Below, in pieces: positions 1-9,079 of a stretch of DNA of 64,000 nt. Origin of the DNA: Stieleria mannarensis (GTDB taxonomy: Bacteria; Planctomycetota; Planctomycetia; Pirellulales; Pirellulaceae). A program made the translations under genes and the position numbers. The notes under the pieces are model-generated. The model worked only from the letters and a program-made list of their open reading frames with translations, was not told the origin of the DNA and searched no databases. The stretch covers positions 113,858-177,857 of the forward strand of contig NZ_JACEHH010000015.1 in assembly GCF_014154935.1 (NCBI RefSeq), in the 5' to 3' direction. Each line of letters opens with the position of its first letter. Positions within the stretch are counted from its first letter, which is position 1.

Positions 1-2
1 AA

Positions 3-1115
3 GACGCAGCGGCGACGAAGCAGGCCGACCGCACGCCACCGCCGGTGATCGCCGAGATCGACGCGGCGATGCAAACCTTTGTCGACCAAGGAACCCTCTC
101 CGGTGCCGTCACCCTGGTCGGCCACCAAGGCAAGATCGTTCATCTGGGGGCGGTCGGATTGGCAGACATCGAAAAGCAAAAAGAGATGCGGCCGTTCACG
201 ATGTTTTCGATCGCTTCGATGACCAAGCCGATCGTCGCGACCGCGGTGATGATCTTGCAAGAGGAAGGCAAGTTGAACGTCGATGACAAGGTCAGCAAGT
301 ACATCCCGGAGTTCAAGGATGTCAAGCTGAAGGATGGATCCGCCCCCGAACGTGAAATCACGATCAAAGATGCCATCACGCACACCGCTGGGCTGGCCGG
401 CGACCAAGTGTTTCAAGGATCACTCGAGGAAGCGGTCAACGAACTGGCCGAGCGACCGCTGGCGTTCCAGCCGGGCACCAAGTGGCAGTACAGCCCGGGG
501 CTGAACGTGGCCGGCCGAATCATCGAAATCGTCTCGGGGCAACCGCTGCAAGAATTTCTTCAAGAGCGGATCTTCGGCCCCTGCCAGATGACGTCCACGA
601 CGTTCTTTCCCGATCAAAAACAACAGCGGCGGATCGCAACCTTGTACGGTCCAAGCGAGGACGGCAAATCGCTGGTGGCGGTCGGCAACCGGATTTCCGA
701 CCCGGCTGACGTGACGGCGCCCAATCCGTCGGGTGGCTTGTTCGCCACAGCGCGTGACATGTTTCGCTTCTATCAAATGGTGCTCAATCAAGGCAAACTT
801 CGCAAACAGCGAATCGTCTCGGCCGATTCGGTCGCCCAAATGACGTCGCCGCAAACCGGGGATCTGGAAACCGGTTTCACCCCCGGCAACTGCTGGGGAT
901 TGGGCTGGTGCATCGTGCGTCAACCTCAAGGTGTGACTGAGATGTTGTCGCCGGGCACGTTTGGACACGGCGGCGCGTTCGGAACGCAAGGCTGGGTCGA
1001 CCCGAAGACCGAGACGATTTACGTGCTGATGATCCAGCGGACGAAAATGGGCAACAGCGACGGATCCGACGTTCGCAAGTCATTTCAACAAGCCGCCAGC
1101 AACGCGGTGCAGTGA
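3..1115 (+). CDS. Serine hydrolase, class C beta-lactamase/penicillin-binding-like family (5' partial)
   Basis: This is a beta-lactamase-related serine hydrolase, a family of esterases, D-aminopeptidases and PBP-like enzymes that is usually exported. Counting from the in-frame GTG at 45, the catalytic S-x-x-K motif is SMTK at residues 58-61. A Tyr motif follows near residue 149 (YSPG instead of the usual YxN), and an HGG motif near the C-terminus (FGHGGAFG) takes the place of KTG. The reading frame stays open to the left edge of the window, so the true start and probably a signal peptide lie outside; the GTG at 45 is only the first available start. The substrate cannot be told from sequence. 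The next gene is convergent and the gap is repeat-filled. Confidence 0.85.
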   Translation, partial: DAAATKQADRTPPPVIAEIDAAMQTFVDQGTLSGAVTLVGHQGKIVHLGAVGLADIEKQKEMRPFTMFSIASMTKPIVATAVMILQEEGKLNVDDKVSKYIPEFKDVKLKDGSAPEREITIKDAITHTAGLAGDQVFQGSLEEAVNELAERPLAFQPGTKWQYSPGLNVAGRIIEIVSGQPLQEFLQERIFGPCQMTSTTFFPDQKQQRRIATLYGPSEDGKSLVAVGNRISDPADVTAPNPSGGLFATARDMFRFYQMVLNQGKLRKQRIVSADSVAQMTSPQTGDLETGFTPGNCWGLGWCIVRQPQGVTEMLSPGTFGHGGAFGTQGWVDPKTETIYVLMIQRTKMGNSDGSDVRKSFQQAASNAVQ

Positions 1116-1479
1116 TCCGATTCGCGGGCCGATCGCATTGGAACTCGCCAAAAGTTTCAAACCAAACTGAATTCTCTCCCTCGGGGAGAGACGGCGTTTG
1201 CGCAGCAAGCAAACGCCAGAGAGGGCCCGCGGCTGGCGAAAGTTGTCGGCAGCACTAAAGCACAAAGCGGACCGATTGAATCAGCCGTTTTGCGCAAGCC
1301 TACGGGCTAGCACGTTTACTTGGTGCTGGAGGCCTTCTTGGTGTTTGAGGCCCGCCCGCTCGCGCGACACGGCTGATCCAGCCGTGTGATTAGACTAAAT
1401 TGACAGTCTACCAAGTGGTTTGTCCGCTCCTGGAAACGAAAGCCTTGGCGGCTTCCGCTACCGCTGCAACAGCTGACGT
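1116..1479. repeat. Convergent intergenic gap holding pieces of dispersed repeats
   Basis: No gene is seen. From about 1138 there is a diverged left arm of the GTAGCGGAA family (ggaactcgccaaaagtttc). It is followed by a block containing gacggcgtttgcgc and caaacgccagagagggc, which recurs in the other orientation at about 14180 and 63970. A right arm ending in ttccgctac lies at about 1437-1461, close to the stop of the next gene. The pieces look like eroded copies of the complete elements found elsewhere in the window. Confidence 0.6.
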
Positions 1480-3162
1480 TCACTTCGCCGGTAACTGAAA
1501 ACAAATCGCCTGGCGGTCGTTGCGGACTAACACGTAGCGGCCCGCCACGGTGGGAATGTTCCAGGTCTTTGAATCGAGCGCCGGGATCCGCAGCAATTCG
1601 TGGTAGTCGTCAATCGACGCATCGACAAACACGACCTCTCCCGCTTCGTCCTGGACGACCAAGACATCCTCGACCAGAACGACCTGTCCCTGGCCGGCCC
1701 GCCAGCGCCGCGGCTGCGTCCAATACGGCGTCGCATCGTCCAAGTTGACCGCTTGCAGTGATCCGTTGCTGATCCCATAACCGACGTCGCCGTCGACACA
1801 GGTGTGGTTGAACTTGGTTTTCAAAACACGATTGCTGCGCCACACATCGGTGGTCGCCCAGTTGGTGCCCTGCTTGGCCACGCGGACAAGCGCGCTGCCG
1901 CCGCCGTATCCCTTGCCCACCAGCAACCGGTCCGCACCGACGGGCACGGCCGAGGAACAGGTCGCCCCGGTGTTGGTCGAGCCGGGCCACTGAAACGTCC
2001 ACAACACCACGCCGTCTTCGATCCGATGTCCGCTGACGGTTTTCTCGTTGACCGAGACGATTTGCCGTTGGCCATCGAGTGTCACCAAGACGGGCGACGC
2101 GTAACTGAGTTGGTCGTCACCGGCCGTCCAAACCAGATCTCCGGATTGAGCATCGAGCGCGACCAGCGAACGAACCGGTTTTTCACCCACGGGCCCACCG
2201 AGCGGCAACACACACAATCCGTCGACCCGTAACGGCGAACAGGCATAGCCCCAGGGCGCCGCCACTTCGAACGCGACCTGATCCCAACCGGCCAGTTCCA
2301 GCAAGTCGCGGCTCCAATGCACCGCCCCGGTCGCTTGATCAACACACCATAAAAATCCGGTCGCCGTCGTGGCATACACACGGTCGCCGTCGATGGTCGG
2401 TGTGGAACGAGGGCCGATGCCACCGAGCGGGTTTTGATGCACCCCTTCGTGCTGTTGCATCCAAATCAGTTCGCCATCGGAAAGCCGATAACAGGTCAGA
2501 CATTCCTGGTCGTCTCGCTGTTCCAGCGTGATCGCATGGTCTCCGGCAACCGCAAAGGACGACCAGCCGTCACCGATTCCGTGGTCCCAGACCACGTGGA
2601 CCTGATCGGCAGCGGTCGGTTTGGCAAACAAGCGTTGGGGATAGACGCCGTTTCGGTTGGGGCCGAGAAACTGGGGCGAGGCGAGGAGCGGGTCTGCTGC
2701 ATCGGTCGACTCGTCGGTTCCGGTTGCGTCCGGTGCGTTCGATTCAGCGGTGGCAGAATCCTCGGTGGTTTCGGCCGCCTGGGGGGTGACCGATTTTAGT
2801 TCGTGGACCGTTTCGCTCGCGAATCGCCAGCGAAATTGCGGCAGCATTTCGCCGCTGAATCCATCGAATTGAAACGCGGCCCCGAATGACACGGCCGCGA
2901 CCAACATCGCGGCCGGGACGCCCCAGGGGTGACCGGCCCAGCGCATCAGCCGGTGCAAACAAAACAGCACGTACAGCGTGGCGATCGACAGCGCCCCCAA
3001 CCCGATCAGGTTGGCGTTCTGGTGATCGAACGACGGCGCAAAATACTGGGCGATCGCCGTGATCAAGATGGCCAGGGCCAGCGCGATCGCGGCACCGATC
3101 AACCGCGGTGGTTCGCCCGGGGGCTGATTCTTCCCGGACGGGGCCTGATTCGACTGCGACAT
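1480..3162 (-). CDS. PQQ-binding-like beta-propeller membrane protein
   Basis: About 560 residues. The N-terminus carries about three hydrophobic segments within the first 110 residues. A spacer rich in Thr, Glu and Ala follows, then a long domain with repeated blades of the PQQ-like/BamB type (for example GDRVYATTATGFLWCVDQAT and LVALDAQSGDLVWTAGDD). Such proteins are common in planctomycetes and act as periplasmic scaffolds or, with cofactor, as dehydrogenases; no enzyme-specific residues were identified. The start was set at 3162 (MSQSNQ) rather than an upstream in-frame codon because a GGAG sequence sits about 10 bases before it and the extra N-terminus looks non-coding. The gene is divergent from the MoxR gene with about 125 bp between the starts. 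Confidence 0.85.
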   Translation of the reverse strand: MSQSNQAPSGKNQPPGEPPRLIGAAIALALAILITAIAQYFAPSFDHQNANLIGLGALSIATLYVLFCLHRLMRWAGHPWGVPAAMLVAAVSFGAAFQFDGFSGEMLPQFRWRFASETVHELKSVTPQAAETTEDSATAESNAPDATGTDESTDAADPLLASPQFLGPNRNGVYPQRLFAKPTAADQVHVVWDHGIGDGWSSFAVAGDHAITLEQRDDQECLTCYRLSDGELIWMQQHEGVHQNPLGGIGPRSTPTIDGDRVYATTATGFLWCVDQATGAVHWSRDLLELAGWDQVAFEVAAPWGYACSPLRVDGLCVLPLGGPVGEKPVRSLVALDAQSGDLVWTAGDDQLSYASPVLVTLDGQRQIVSVNEKTVSGHRIEDGVVLWTFQWPGSTNTGATCSSAVPVGADRLLVGKGYGGGSALVRVAKQGTNWATTDVWRSNRVLKTKFNHTCVDGDVGYGISNGSLQAVNLDDATPYWTQPRRWRAGQGQVVLVEDVLVVQDEAGEVVFVDASIDDYHELLRIPALDSKTWNIPTVAGRYVLVRNDRQAICFQLPAK

Positions 3163-3287
3163 TCCGTCATTTCTCCAAGATCCAATTCGGGCAATGCGTC
3201 CGCGGTCGTGGGTTCCGCCACCGGTCACACCTGGGTTAACATACGCGACGACAAAAATGCCGTCCCTTCCCCGATCTTGTTTTATCG

Positions 3288-4229
3288 ATGATGCAGCATG
3301 CTTACGAGACCGCTCGACGGCTGCGGGAAAACATGGAAACGGTCATTTTGGGGAAGTCCGAGGCGGTTCGTTCGATTGTTCTGACCTTGCTGGCCGGCGA
3401 ACATCTGCTGTTGGAAGACGTCCCCGGTGTCGGAAAAACGCTCGCCGCCAAGGCTCTGGCCGGCAGCATCGACACCGAATTCAGCCGGATTCAGTTCACC
3501 CCCGATCTGCTGCCCAGCGACATCACCGGCAGCTCGATTTATCGCAGCGACACCCGTGAGTTTCAATTCACGCGGGGGCCGATTTTTTCCAACGTCGTGC
3601 TGGCCGACGAAATCAATCGCGCCCCGCCGCGGACCCAGTCGGCGTTGTTGGAAGCGATGAGCGATGGTCAGGTGTCGGCCGACGGAACCACGTACCCCCT
3701 GCCCAAGCCGTTCATCGTCGTCGCGACCCAAAACCCGTTTGAATTCGAAGGCACGTATATTTTGCCGGAAAGTCAGATGGACCGGTTTTTGATGCGGACC
3801 AGCATCGGTTATCCCGAGCGGGCCAGCGAGCGGTTGGTGTTGCAGTCCCATCGATCCGGCGAGCCGGTCGATTCAATCCAAAGCGTGGTGACGGCCGAGG
3901 ACGTTGTCTCTGCCCAGGCCGCGGTCCGCAATGTCCGTGTCGACGAATCGCTGCAAGACTACCTGCTGGAAATCGTCGCCCTGACGCGGACGACCGATGT
4001 GTTTCGATTGGGCGTCAGTACCCGCGCGACGCTCAGTTTTTATCGCGGTTGCCAGGCTCGGGCGGTGACCGAGCAGCGTGACTATGTGACACCCGATGAC
4101 GTCAAGTCGCTGGCCGTCACGACGCTGTCCCACCGTGTCCTGGTCGACGACTTCTCCGGCAACAGCAGCCGGGATAGCGTCGAAGAACTGATGGCGGAAC
4201 TGCTGCGCAGTGTTCCCGTGCCCGTTTGA
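3288..4229 (+). CDS. MoxR-family AAA+ ATPase
   Basis: A 313-residue MoxR/RavA-like AAA_3 ATPase, a chaperone-type enzyme thought to help assemble or activate partner complexes, typically with DUF58 and VWA proteins. Walker A is VPGVGKT (residues 45-51) and Walker B is LADEIN (105-110). The pre-sensor region (LPKPFIVVATQNP) and the C-terminal lid domain are present, so the length is normal. The usual DUF58 and VWA genes do not follow. They lie near 50-56 kb as an operon without its own MoxR inside the window, so this could be their partner in trans. Two start codons (3288, 3291) are adjacent. The stop codon lies inside an 18-bp direct repeat. Confidence 0.95.
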   Translation: MMQHAYETARRLRENMETVILGKSEAVRSIVLTLLAGEHLLLEDVPGVGKTLAAKALAGSIDTEFSRIQFTPDLLPSDITGSSIYRSDTREFQFTRGPIFSNVVLADEINRAPPRTQSALLEAMSDGQVSADGTTYPLPKPFIVVATQNPFEFEGTYILPESQMDRFLMRTSIGYPERASERLVLQSHRSGEPVDSIQSVVTAEDVVSAQAAVRNVRVDESLQDYLLEIVALTRTTDVFRLGVSTRATLSFYRGCQARAVTEQRDYVTPDDVKSLAVTTLSHRVLVDDFSGNSSRDSVEELMAELLRSVPVPV

Positions 4230-4247
4230 GTTCCCGTGCCCGTTTGA
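4212..4247. repeat. Exact 18-bp tandem duplication over the moxR stop codon
   Basis: The unit gttcccgtgcccgtttga occurs at 4212-4229 and again at 4230-4247. The first copy encodes the last residues and stop codon of the MoxR protein; the second is non-coding. Similar short duplications occur at 28243-28278 and 50391-50418. Confidence 0.95.
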
Positions 4248-4296
4248 GTTCGACTGTCCCCCACTCGTTCCGCCGGCCGGAACCCTAGACCACACG

Positions 4297-5334
4297 ATGA
4301 CTGATCCACCCACCGCAACCAACGCGACCCGTTTCGGCGTCATCGGCACCGGACGCATCACCCGTCGTCTGGTCGCCGATCTACAGTCGACCGATGGTGT
4401 GTCGGTCACGGCGATCGCAAGTCGTTCTCAAGAGCGCGCCGATTGGTTCGCCTCGCAGTACGGCATCCCGGTGGGCATCGAAGGCTACGAGCGTTTGTTG
4501 GCCCGCGACGATGTTGATGCGGTCTACTTGTCGCTGCCACCGTCGATGCACGCCGAGTGGTGTGTGCGAGCGGCGGAGGCGGGCAAACAGATCCTGTGCG
4601 AAAAACCCCTCGCTACTTCCGCCGAGCAGGCCCGAACCATCGCCGAGGCTTGTGACCGCAGCGGCGTGCGATGGTTGGACGCGACCGGTTGGTTGCATCA
4701 CAAACGCACCAAGGAGATGCGGGCGCTGGCCGACAACGGCCGACTGGGACGCGTCGGCCACATCTCGGCTTCCGTTTCGTTTTATCGACCGTTCCAATCC
4801 GGTGAACATCGCTTGGACGCGAACCTGGGCGGCGGATGCCTGTTGGACTTGGGATGGTACACCACCGGACTGGCCTGTCACTTCGCCGGCCGTCCGCCCA
4901 CCCGTGTCTTTGCCGATTCGATACAAGAAAACGGCGTTCCGATTCGCTGCAATGGCATGCTTTGGTTCGGTGAGGACCTGACGGCCAGTTTCTCGTGCGG
5001 CTACGATACCGCGACACGAAAGTGGTTCGAAGTCGCCGGCAGCGACGCCTCGATCATCTGTGACGACTTCACCCGCCCCTGGGCGGAAAGGCCGACGCGG
5101 TATTGGATCCATGATGCCAGCGGCAACGTCGAGGCGAACGAATCCACCGATCGCCAGGAACAACGCATGATCGAAACGCTGGTCGGAAACCAACCGCTCG
5201 GCCCTTGGAACACATTGGCGCTGCAAACCCAAGCGGTCTTGGACGCCTTGGCCGAATCGACGCGTCAAAAGCAACCGGTTCCCGTTCCGCCGCTCGATTC
5301 TACTGTCCCGCTCCACCGTTCCCACACCGCCTAG
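4297..5334 (+). CDS. Gfo/Idh/MocA family NAD(P)-dependent oxidoreductase
   Basis: A 345-residue oxidoreductase of the glucose-fructose oxidoreductase/inositol dehydrogenase type. It has an N-terminal Rossmann fold (FGVIGTGRITRRL, the GxGxxx nucleotide loop at about residues 12-18), a DAVYLSLPPSMHAEW segment, and the conserved CEKPLATSAEQA motif whose Lys contacts the cofactor. The C-terminal substrate domain contains GGGCLLDLGWY. Members act on sugars, inositols or related compounds; the substrate is not predictable here. The ATG at 4297 was chosen because the in-frame extension back to 4210 would translate the 18-bp duplication. The P-II gene starts 10 bp downstream, suggesting cotranscription. 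Confidence 0.9.
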   Translation: MTDPPTATNATRFGVIGTGRITRRLVADLQSTDGVSVTAIASRSQERADWFASQYGIPVGIEGYERLLARDDVDAVYLSLPPSMHAEWCVRAAEAGKQILCEKPLATSAEQARTIAEACDRSGVRWLDATGWLHHKRTKEMRALADNGRLGRVGHISASVSFYRPFQSGEHRLDANLGGGCLLDLGWYTTGLACHFAGRPPTRVFADSIQENGVPIRCNGMLWFGEDLTASFSCGYDTATRKWFEVAGSDASIICDDFTRPWAERPTRYWIHDASGNVEANESTDRQEQRMIETLVGNQPLGPWNTLALQTQAVLDALAESTRQKQPVPVPPLDSTVPLHRSHTA

Positions 5335-5344
5335 TGGTTTTCAC

Positions 5345-5677
5345 ATGCGAGTCGTCGTCGCGATCATCCAGCCGACCAAGCTATCCACCGTCCGTGACGC
5401 GCTGCGCGAACTGCAAGTCGATGACATCACGATCTGTGATGCGATGGGGTACGGCCGCCAACACGGACAATCGGCACTGTTTCGTGGCAATGAATATAAA
5501 GTCGACCTGCTGCGCAAAGTGGCCGTCGAAGTGCTCGTGCATGAAGACGAGTTGCAACCGGTCATCGATTGCATCTGCCGTCATGCCTTGACCGGATCGG
5601 CCGGTCAAATCGGCGACGGAAAGATCTTCGTCCTGCCGGTCGCCGAAGTCATCGACCTCGCCGACCCGAGACGCTGA
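5345..5677 (+). CDS. P-II family nitrogen regulatory protein
   Basis: A 110-residue P-II signal protein (GlnB/GlnK family), a trimeric sensor of 2-oxoglutarate and ATP/ADP that controls nitrogen assimilation enzymes or ammonium channels. The T-loop tyrosine used for uridylylation is present at residue 51 in RGNEYKVD, and the C-terminal signature GDGKIFVLPVAEVI is intact. It starts 10 bp after the Gfo/Idh/MocA gene. No ammonium transporter or glutamine synthetase gene is adjacent, so GlnB versus GlnK cannot be settled by context. Divergence from enteric GlnB is moderate (for example GYGRQHGQSALF around residues 35-46). Confidence 0.95.
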   Translation: MRVVVAIIQPTKLSTVRDALRELQVDDITICDAMGYGRQHGQSALFRGNEYKVDLLRKVAVEVLVHEDELQPVIDCICRHALTGSAGQIGDGKIFVLPVAEVIDLADPRR

Positions 5678-6174
5678 CACCGGGGACGAGCCGAGCGCTG
5701 CCCGATGTACGATCGCCCACGTACGGTGGCCTTCCGGGCCGTCGTCCGCTGGACGCTCCGAGACGCTCTCCTCCCTTCCAGAGATCGTGTGTTTTCTTAA
5801 CCTCTGATATATCAGGGGTTGCGACTTCACCCTCCCTTCGGGAGGGTCGCGGAGGAGTAAGCGACGACGCGGGGAGGGTTGATCCGCGATTCGATGTGAC
5901 CGAAGGACAAAAGCTTGATCGGCAGTTCACCGTTCGACCTCCCCTCGCTACGCTCGACCCTCCTGCCAGGAGGGTGATTTCCAAGAACCGCACGAGCTCG
6001 GCAGGAATGGTTAATTCGTAAAACCACACGACGTCGGAACAAAGGGTGATTCCATTTGCTTGATGAATTCAAGTCGATGGCGGATTCTGGCGATGACAAT
6101 TCAATTGACCCCGCTGCGTCTCCTGTGGTATTTCCAACGCTGCCAATTTCCCTCTTGGATATGGAATCTCAAGG
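5678..6174 (+). repeat. Intergenic gap with dispersed GC-rich repeat
   Basis: No gene is seen. A perfect 12-bp palindrome (ctgatatatcag) is at 5804-5815. From about 5818 to 6030 lies a dispersed repeat that begins with gacttcaccctcccttcgg, has a central block cctcccctcgctacgctcga, and ends near aaaaccacacgacg. A second copy with the same block order is at about 19965-20145. Each copy contains small inverted repeats (gaccctcc/ggagggt). Confidence 0.75.
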
Positions 6175-6846
6175 ATGACTGCCATTCGACCCTTCGGCCT
6201 GTTTGTTTCGCTGGTCCTGGTTGCCATTTGTACCCCGGGCGAGACACGTGCTCAGGTCAACCAGCAACGTGGTGCAACCTTCGGCGGACTCGCCGGCGCG
6301 ATCGCCGGGGGATTGATCGGGGACCACAATGACGAAGCCGGTGCGGGAGCCGCGATCGGTGGCGTTGTCGGTGCGGTCGCCGGAGGCATCCTGGGCAACG
6401 CGGCCGACAAAGAGGCGGCGATGGAGCAACAGCGAGCGGCGTATTATCAATCGCAACGCCAACAGTATGCCGCCCAGCAACAGGCCGTGGCCCAGCAGTC
6501 AGCCGTCACGCTTCAAGACGTCATTTCGATGTCACGAAACGGGTTGAGCGACCAAGTGATCCTGAACCAGGTCCGCCAGCGCGGCTACTTGGGAAAGCTG
6601 GCCGTCGGTGACATCATCGCATTGCACCAGCAAGGTGTCAGCGAAAACGTGATCACGGCGCTCCAGTCCGCCGGTCCGCCCCAAGCGTCGGCGCCGGTCG
6701 CCACTGCGACGCCCGCGCCGACGATCGTCGAGCAACGGATCTACCGCCCGGCGCCGATCATCATCGAAAAACACACGCTGCCGTATTACCCGCCGCCGCA
6801 TTATCGCCACGGCCGCCGCCCGATGTTTCATTATTACCATCATTGA
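6175..6846 (+). CDS. Secreted or outer-membrane glycine-zipper protein
   Basis: 223 residues with a clear signal peptide ending near residue 26 (ETRAQ). Residues about 34-77 form two glycine-zipper stretches (GGLAGAIAGGLIG and GGVVGAVAGGILG), as in YMGG/Gly-zipper_2 outer-membrane proteins. A Gln-rich stretch (about 81-108) and a helical segment with DVISMSRNGLSDQVILNQV follow. The C-terminus is rich in Pro, Tyr and His (YYPPPHYRHGRR) and ends YYHH. A role in the envelope is inferred; no enzymatic motif is present. The stop is followed after about 10 bp by the 101-bp tandem repeat array. Confidence 0.8.
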   Translation: MTAIRPFGLFVSLVLVAICTPGETRAQVNQQRGATFGGLAGAIAGGLIGDHNDEAGAGAAIGGVVGAVAGGILGNAADKEAAMEQQRAAYYQSQRQQYAAQQQAVAQQSAVTLQDVISMSRNGLSDQVILNQVRQRGYLGKLAVGDIIALHQQGVSENVITALQSAGPPQASAPVATATPAPTIVEQRIYRPAPIIIEKHTLPYYPPPHYRHGRRPMFHYYHH

Positions 6847-6856
6847 TGGTGCCTCC

Positions 6857-7345
6857 ACGTAGCGGAACTCGCCAAGAGTTTCGCCCTCCGTGGCAACTCC
6901 GAAGGAGTGAGTCGCGAAAGCCTCCGCGGCTTCCGCTACCGCTGCCTTGGGGGCCACACGTAGCGGAACTCGCCAAGAGTTTCGCCCTCCGTGGCAACGC
7001 CGAAGGAGTGAGTCGCGAAAGCCTCCGCGGCTTCCGCTACCGCTGCCTTGGGGGCCACACGTAGCGGAACTCGCCAAGAGTTTCGCCCCCCGTGGCAACG
7101 CCGAAGGAGTGAGTCGCGAAAGCCTTGGCTGCTTCCGCTACCGCTGCCTTGGGGAGCACACGTAGCGGAACTCGCCAAGAGTTTCGCCCCCCGTGGCAAC
7201 GCCGAAGGAGTGAGTCGCGAAAGCCTTCGCGGCTTCCGCTACCGCTGCCTTGGGGACCACAGGTAGCGGAACTCGCCAAGAGTTTCGCCCTCCCATGTGG
7301 AACCGCCACGGTCTGAACGCCGAAAGCCTTCGCGGCTTCCGCTAC
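6857..7345. repeat. Five tandem copies of a 101-bp palindromic repeat
   Basis: Units begin at 6857, 6958, 7059, 7160 and 7261, exactly 101 bp apart; the fifth is shorter and diverged. Each unit contains a left arm gtagcggaactcgccaagag and a right arm ending cggcttccgctac. These pair as a long imperfect hairpin, and a spacer of about 17 bp separates consecutive hairpins. The array fills the gap between the convergent glycine-zipper and ABC permease genes. Short reading frames through it are repeat translations rather than genes. Confidence 0.95.
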
Positions 7346-7375
7346 GGTTTGAATCATCCCGGAAGCTTCTCCCAC

Positions 7376-9010
7376 CTACCCTTCCGACAGCCCCTGCCGC
7401 GACCTCAACCGCAGCACCATGGCGGCCGTGATGCCCATCACCAGTGTCGTGCTGAATAGAAAATAGCCGATCACGATCGGCCATTGTCCGGCGTTCACTT
7501 CGGGATTCTCCGGCGCGATTTCTTCATTCAACGGCAACGCGAACAACGCCGAAAACGGACTCGCCACGCCGGTCCAATCGGCTTGGGCGATCACCGGAGC
7601 GGACATTTCCAATGTGCGCGCCAGCGTCGAAAATGCCGGAGGAGCCACGTACAACAGCAACAATACGGCATAGGTCGTCAACAACGCGATCGAGGTCTTG
7701 CGTGAGAACAAGCTGCACGCCAAAGCGATCACACAGTTGACCAGGCAAACCGTCGCGATGATCGCGAACATGCCCAACACCGTCAGGCCGTTGGACCAGA
7801 ACGAGGTGTTCAGCGCCGCTCCCAAAATCAACGGCCACATCAGAAACGACGTCAGCACGAACGTGATGCGAAACCGCACCACGAACTTGCCCCACAGGAT
7901 TTGCACCGGCGATAGCGGCGTCGTCAGCAACAGGTCCAACGTTTGTCGCTCACGCTCGCTGGTGATGCTACTGGCCAAGAACGACGGGCCGACCAGCATG
8001 TTGAAGACGATCACGTACACACCAAACCACGGCGCATGGCGCTGTTGAAAGAACAGAAACACACCCATCATTGGGATTGCCAGCAGGATGCTGATCTGGA
8101 TCACCAGACGCAACATCAGCGTTCCCTGGCTGAAGATTTCGCTGTGCAGTTCTTTGTCATAAACCGGGTTGGCCCCGTCGGCCATCATCTCGTCTTTCTT
8201 CGGCGGGGCGAACAAGCGATCGGGAAATTGATCCGGTTGGATGACCAACCCCACCGCCTCCTCGGCTTCGCGATCCAAGTCGATCACCTCCTTGCCTTCG
8301 CTGCCCACGTCCGGCGGGTAAAGCATGCGCCCGGCCGCGGCGGCCCCCATCAAAATCACGGCCGTTAACCCAAACGCCGGGAACACGATGGCGGAGATCT
8401 TCAGTCGCAAGTCGCCTTCGCTGGCCATCGAAGCCCAAAACAAACAGGCGCCGATCACCAACGGCAAAATCGCCAGATAACTGACCACCAGCGCGCTGCT
8501 GGTCCGCGGGAAATAGCTGCTGGCCATCACGCCGATCGCGCCGAACAGGATCACCGAGATGATCAGCCCCAGGTAGGCCGCCAACACTTCATAGACACTC
8601 ACCCCGCCCAGCGGCAGACACAACACAATGATCGGCAGCGAACCGATGATCAGCATGCCGATGTGGGTCAGCGAGGCGACGACCTTGCCGATGATGATCG
8701 CGCCGGGCCGAAGCGGACTGGCCAGCAGCATCTCATACGTCTTGCGCTCTTTTTCTCCGGCGATCGTGCCGGCCGCAAAACTGGGGGCCATCAGCGAGGC
8801 GATCACGTACTGTCCGAGGAAGAACAGGTTGACCAACTTGGTCGCCGAGGGCGGATTCGTCGTGAGGTCCAAACGCTGGTCCGACGGCCAGGCGGCGACG
8901 ACCACCGTTGCCAACAGAAGCTGGTAAACGGCCAACAAGACGAACGCACGCTTGGTTCGCAGATTGACCAACAACTCGCGTTGAAGCACCGGGTTTTCGA
9001 AAACGTACAT
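7376..9010 (-). CDS. ABC-2 type transporter permease, internally duplicated
   Basis: A 544-residue integral membrane protein with about 12 hydrophobic segments. It belongs to the ABC-2 permease group (similar in style to GldF/NosY exporters). Two copies of the signature region are visible: GTIAGEKERKTYEMLLASPL in the first half and SSITSERERQTLDLLLTTPL in the second. The protein is therefore two permease halves joined in one chain. No ATP-binding subunit gene is adjacent on this strand, so its ATPase is encoded elsewhere. The substrate is unknown. The start at 9010 gives MYVFENPVLQRELL, a typical opening for the family. Confidence 0.9.
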   Translation of the reverse strand: MYVFENPVLQRELLVNLRTKRAFVLLAVYQLLLATVVVAAWPSDQRLDLTTNPPSATKLVNLFFLGQYVIASLMAPSFAAGTIAGEKERKTYEMLLASPLRPGAIIIGKVVASLTHIGMLIIGSLPIIVLCLPLGGVSVYEVLAAYLGLIISVILFGAIGVMASSYFPRTSSALVVSYLAILPLVIGACLFWASMASEGDLRLKISAIVFPAFGLTAVILMGAAAAGRMLYPPDVGSEGKEVIDLDREAEEAVGLVIQPDQFPDRLFAPPKKDEMMADGANPVYDKELHSEIFSQGTLMLRLVIQISILLAIPMMGVFLFFQQRHAPWFGVYVIVFNMLVGPSFLASSITSERERQTLDLLLTTPLSPVQILWGKFVVRFRITFVLTSFLMWPLILGAALNTSFWSNGLTVLGMFAIIATVCLVNCVIALACSLFSRKTSIALLTTYAVLLLLYVAPPAFSTLARTLEMSAPVIAQADWTGVASPFSALFALPLNEEIAPENPEVNAGQWPIVIGYFLFSTTLVMGITAAMVLRLRSRQGLSEG

Positions 9011-9079
9011 CGATCAAAAGATTTCCGTATCACGGGACGGTTCGACAGGCTGGAAGCCTATCCCACACAGCGTGACATT

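Noticed and set aside
4210..4296. Longer N-terminus for the Gfo/Idh/MocA protein
   Set aside because: The extra residues translate the 18-bp duplication and a Pro/Cys-rich stretch unlike the family. The ATG at 4297 gives a normal start.
6936..7266. Small frames across the 101-bp repeats (products with RESLRGFRYRCL-like sequence)
   Set aside because: They are repeat translations that recur wherever the element occurs and have no independent start signals.
6857..7345. Tandem 101-bp array considered as a CRISPR
   Set aside because: The whole unit repeats, including what would be the spacer; there are no unique spacers and no cas genes.
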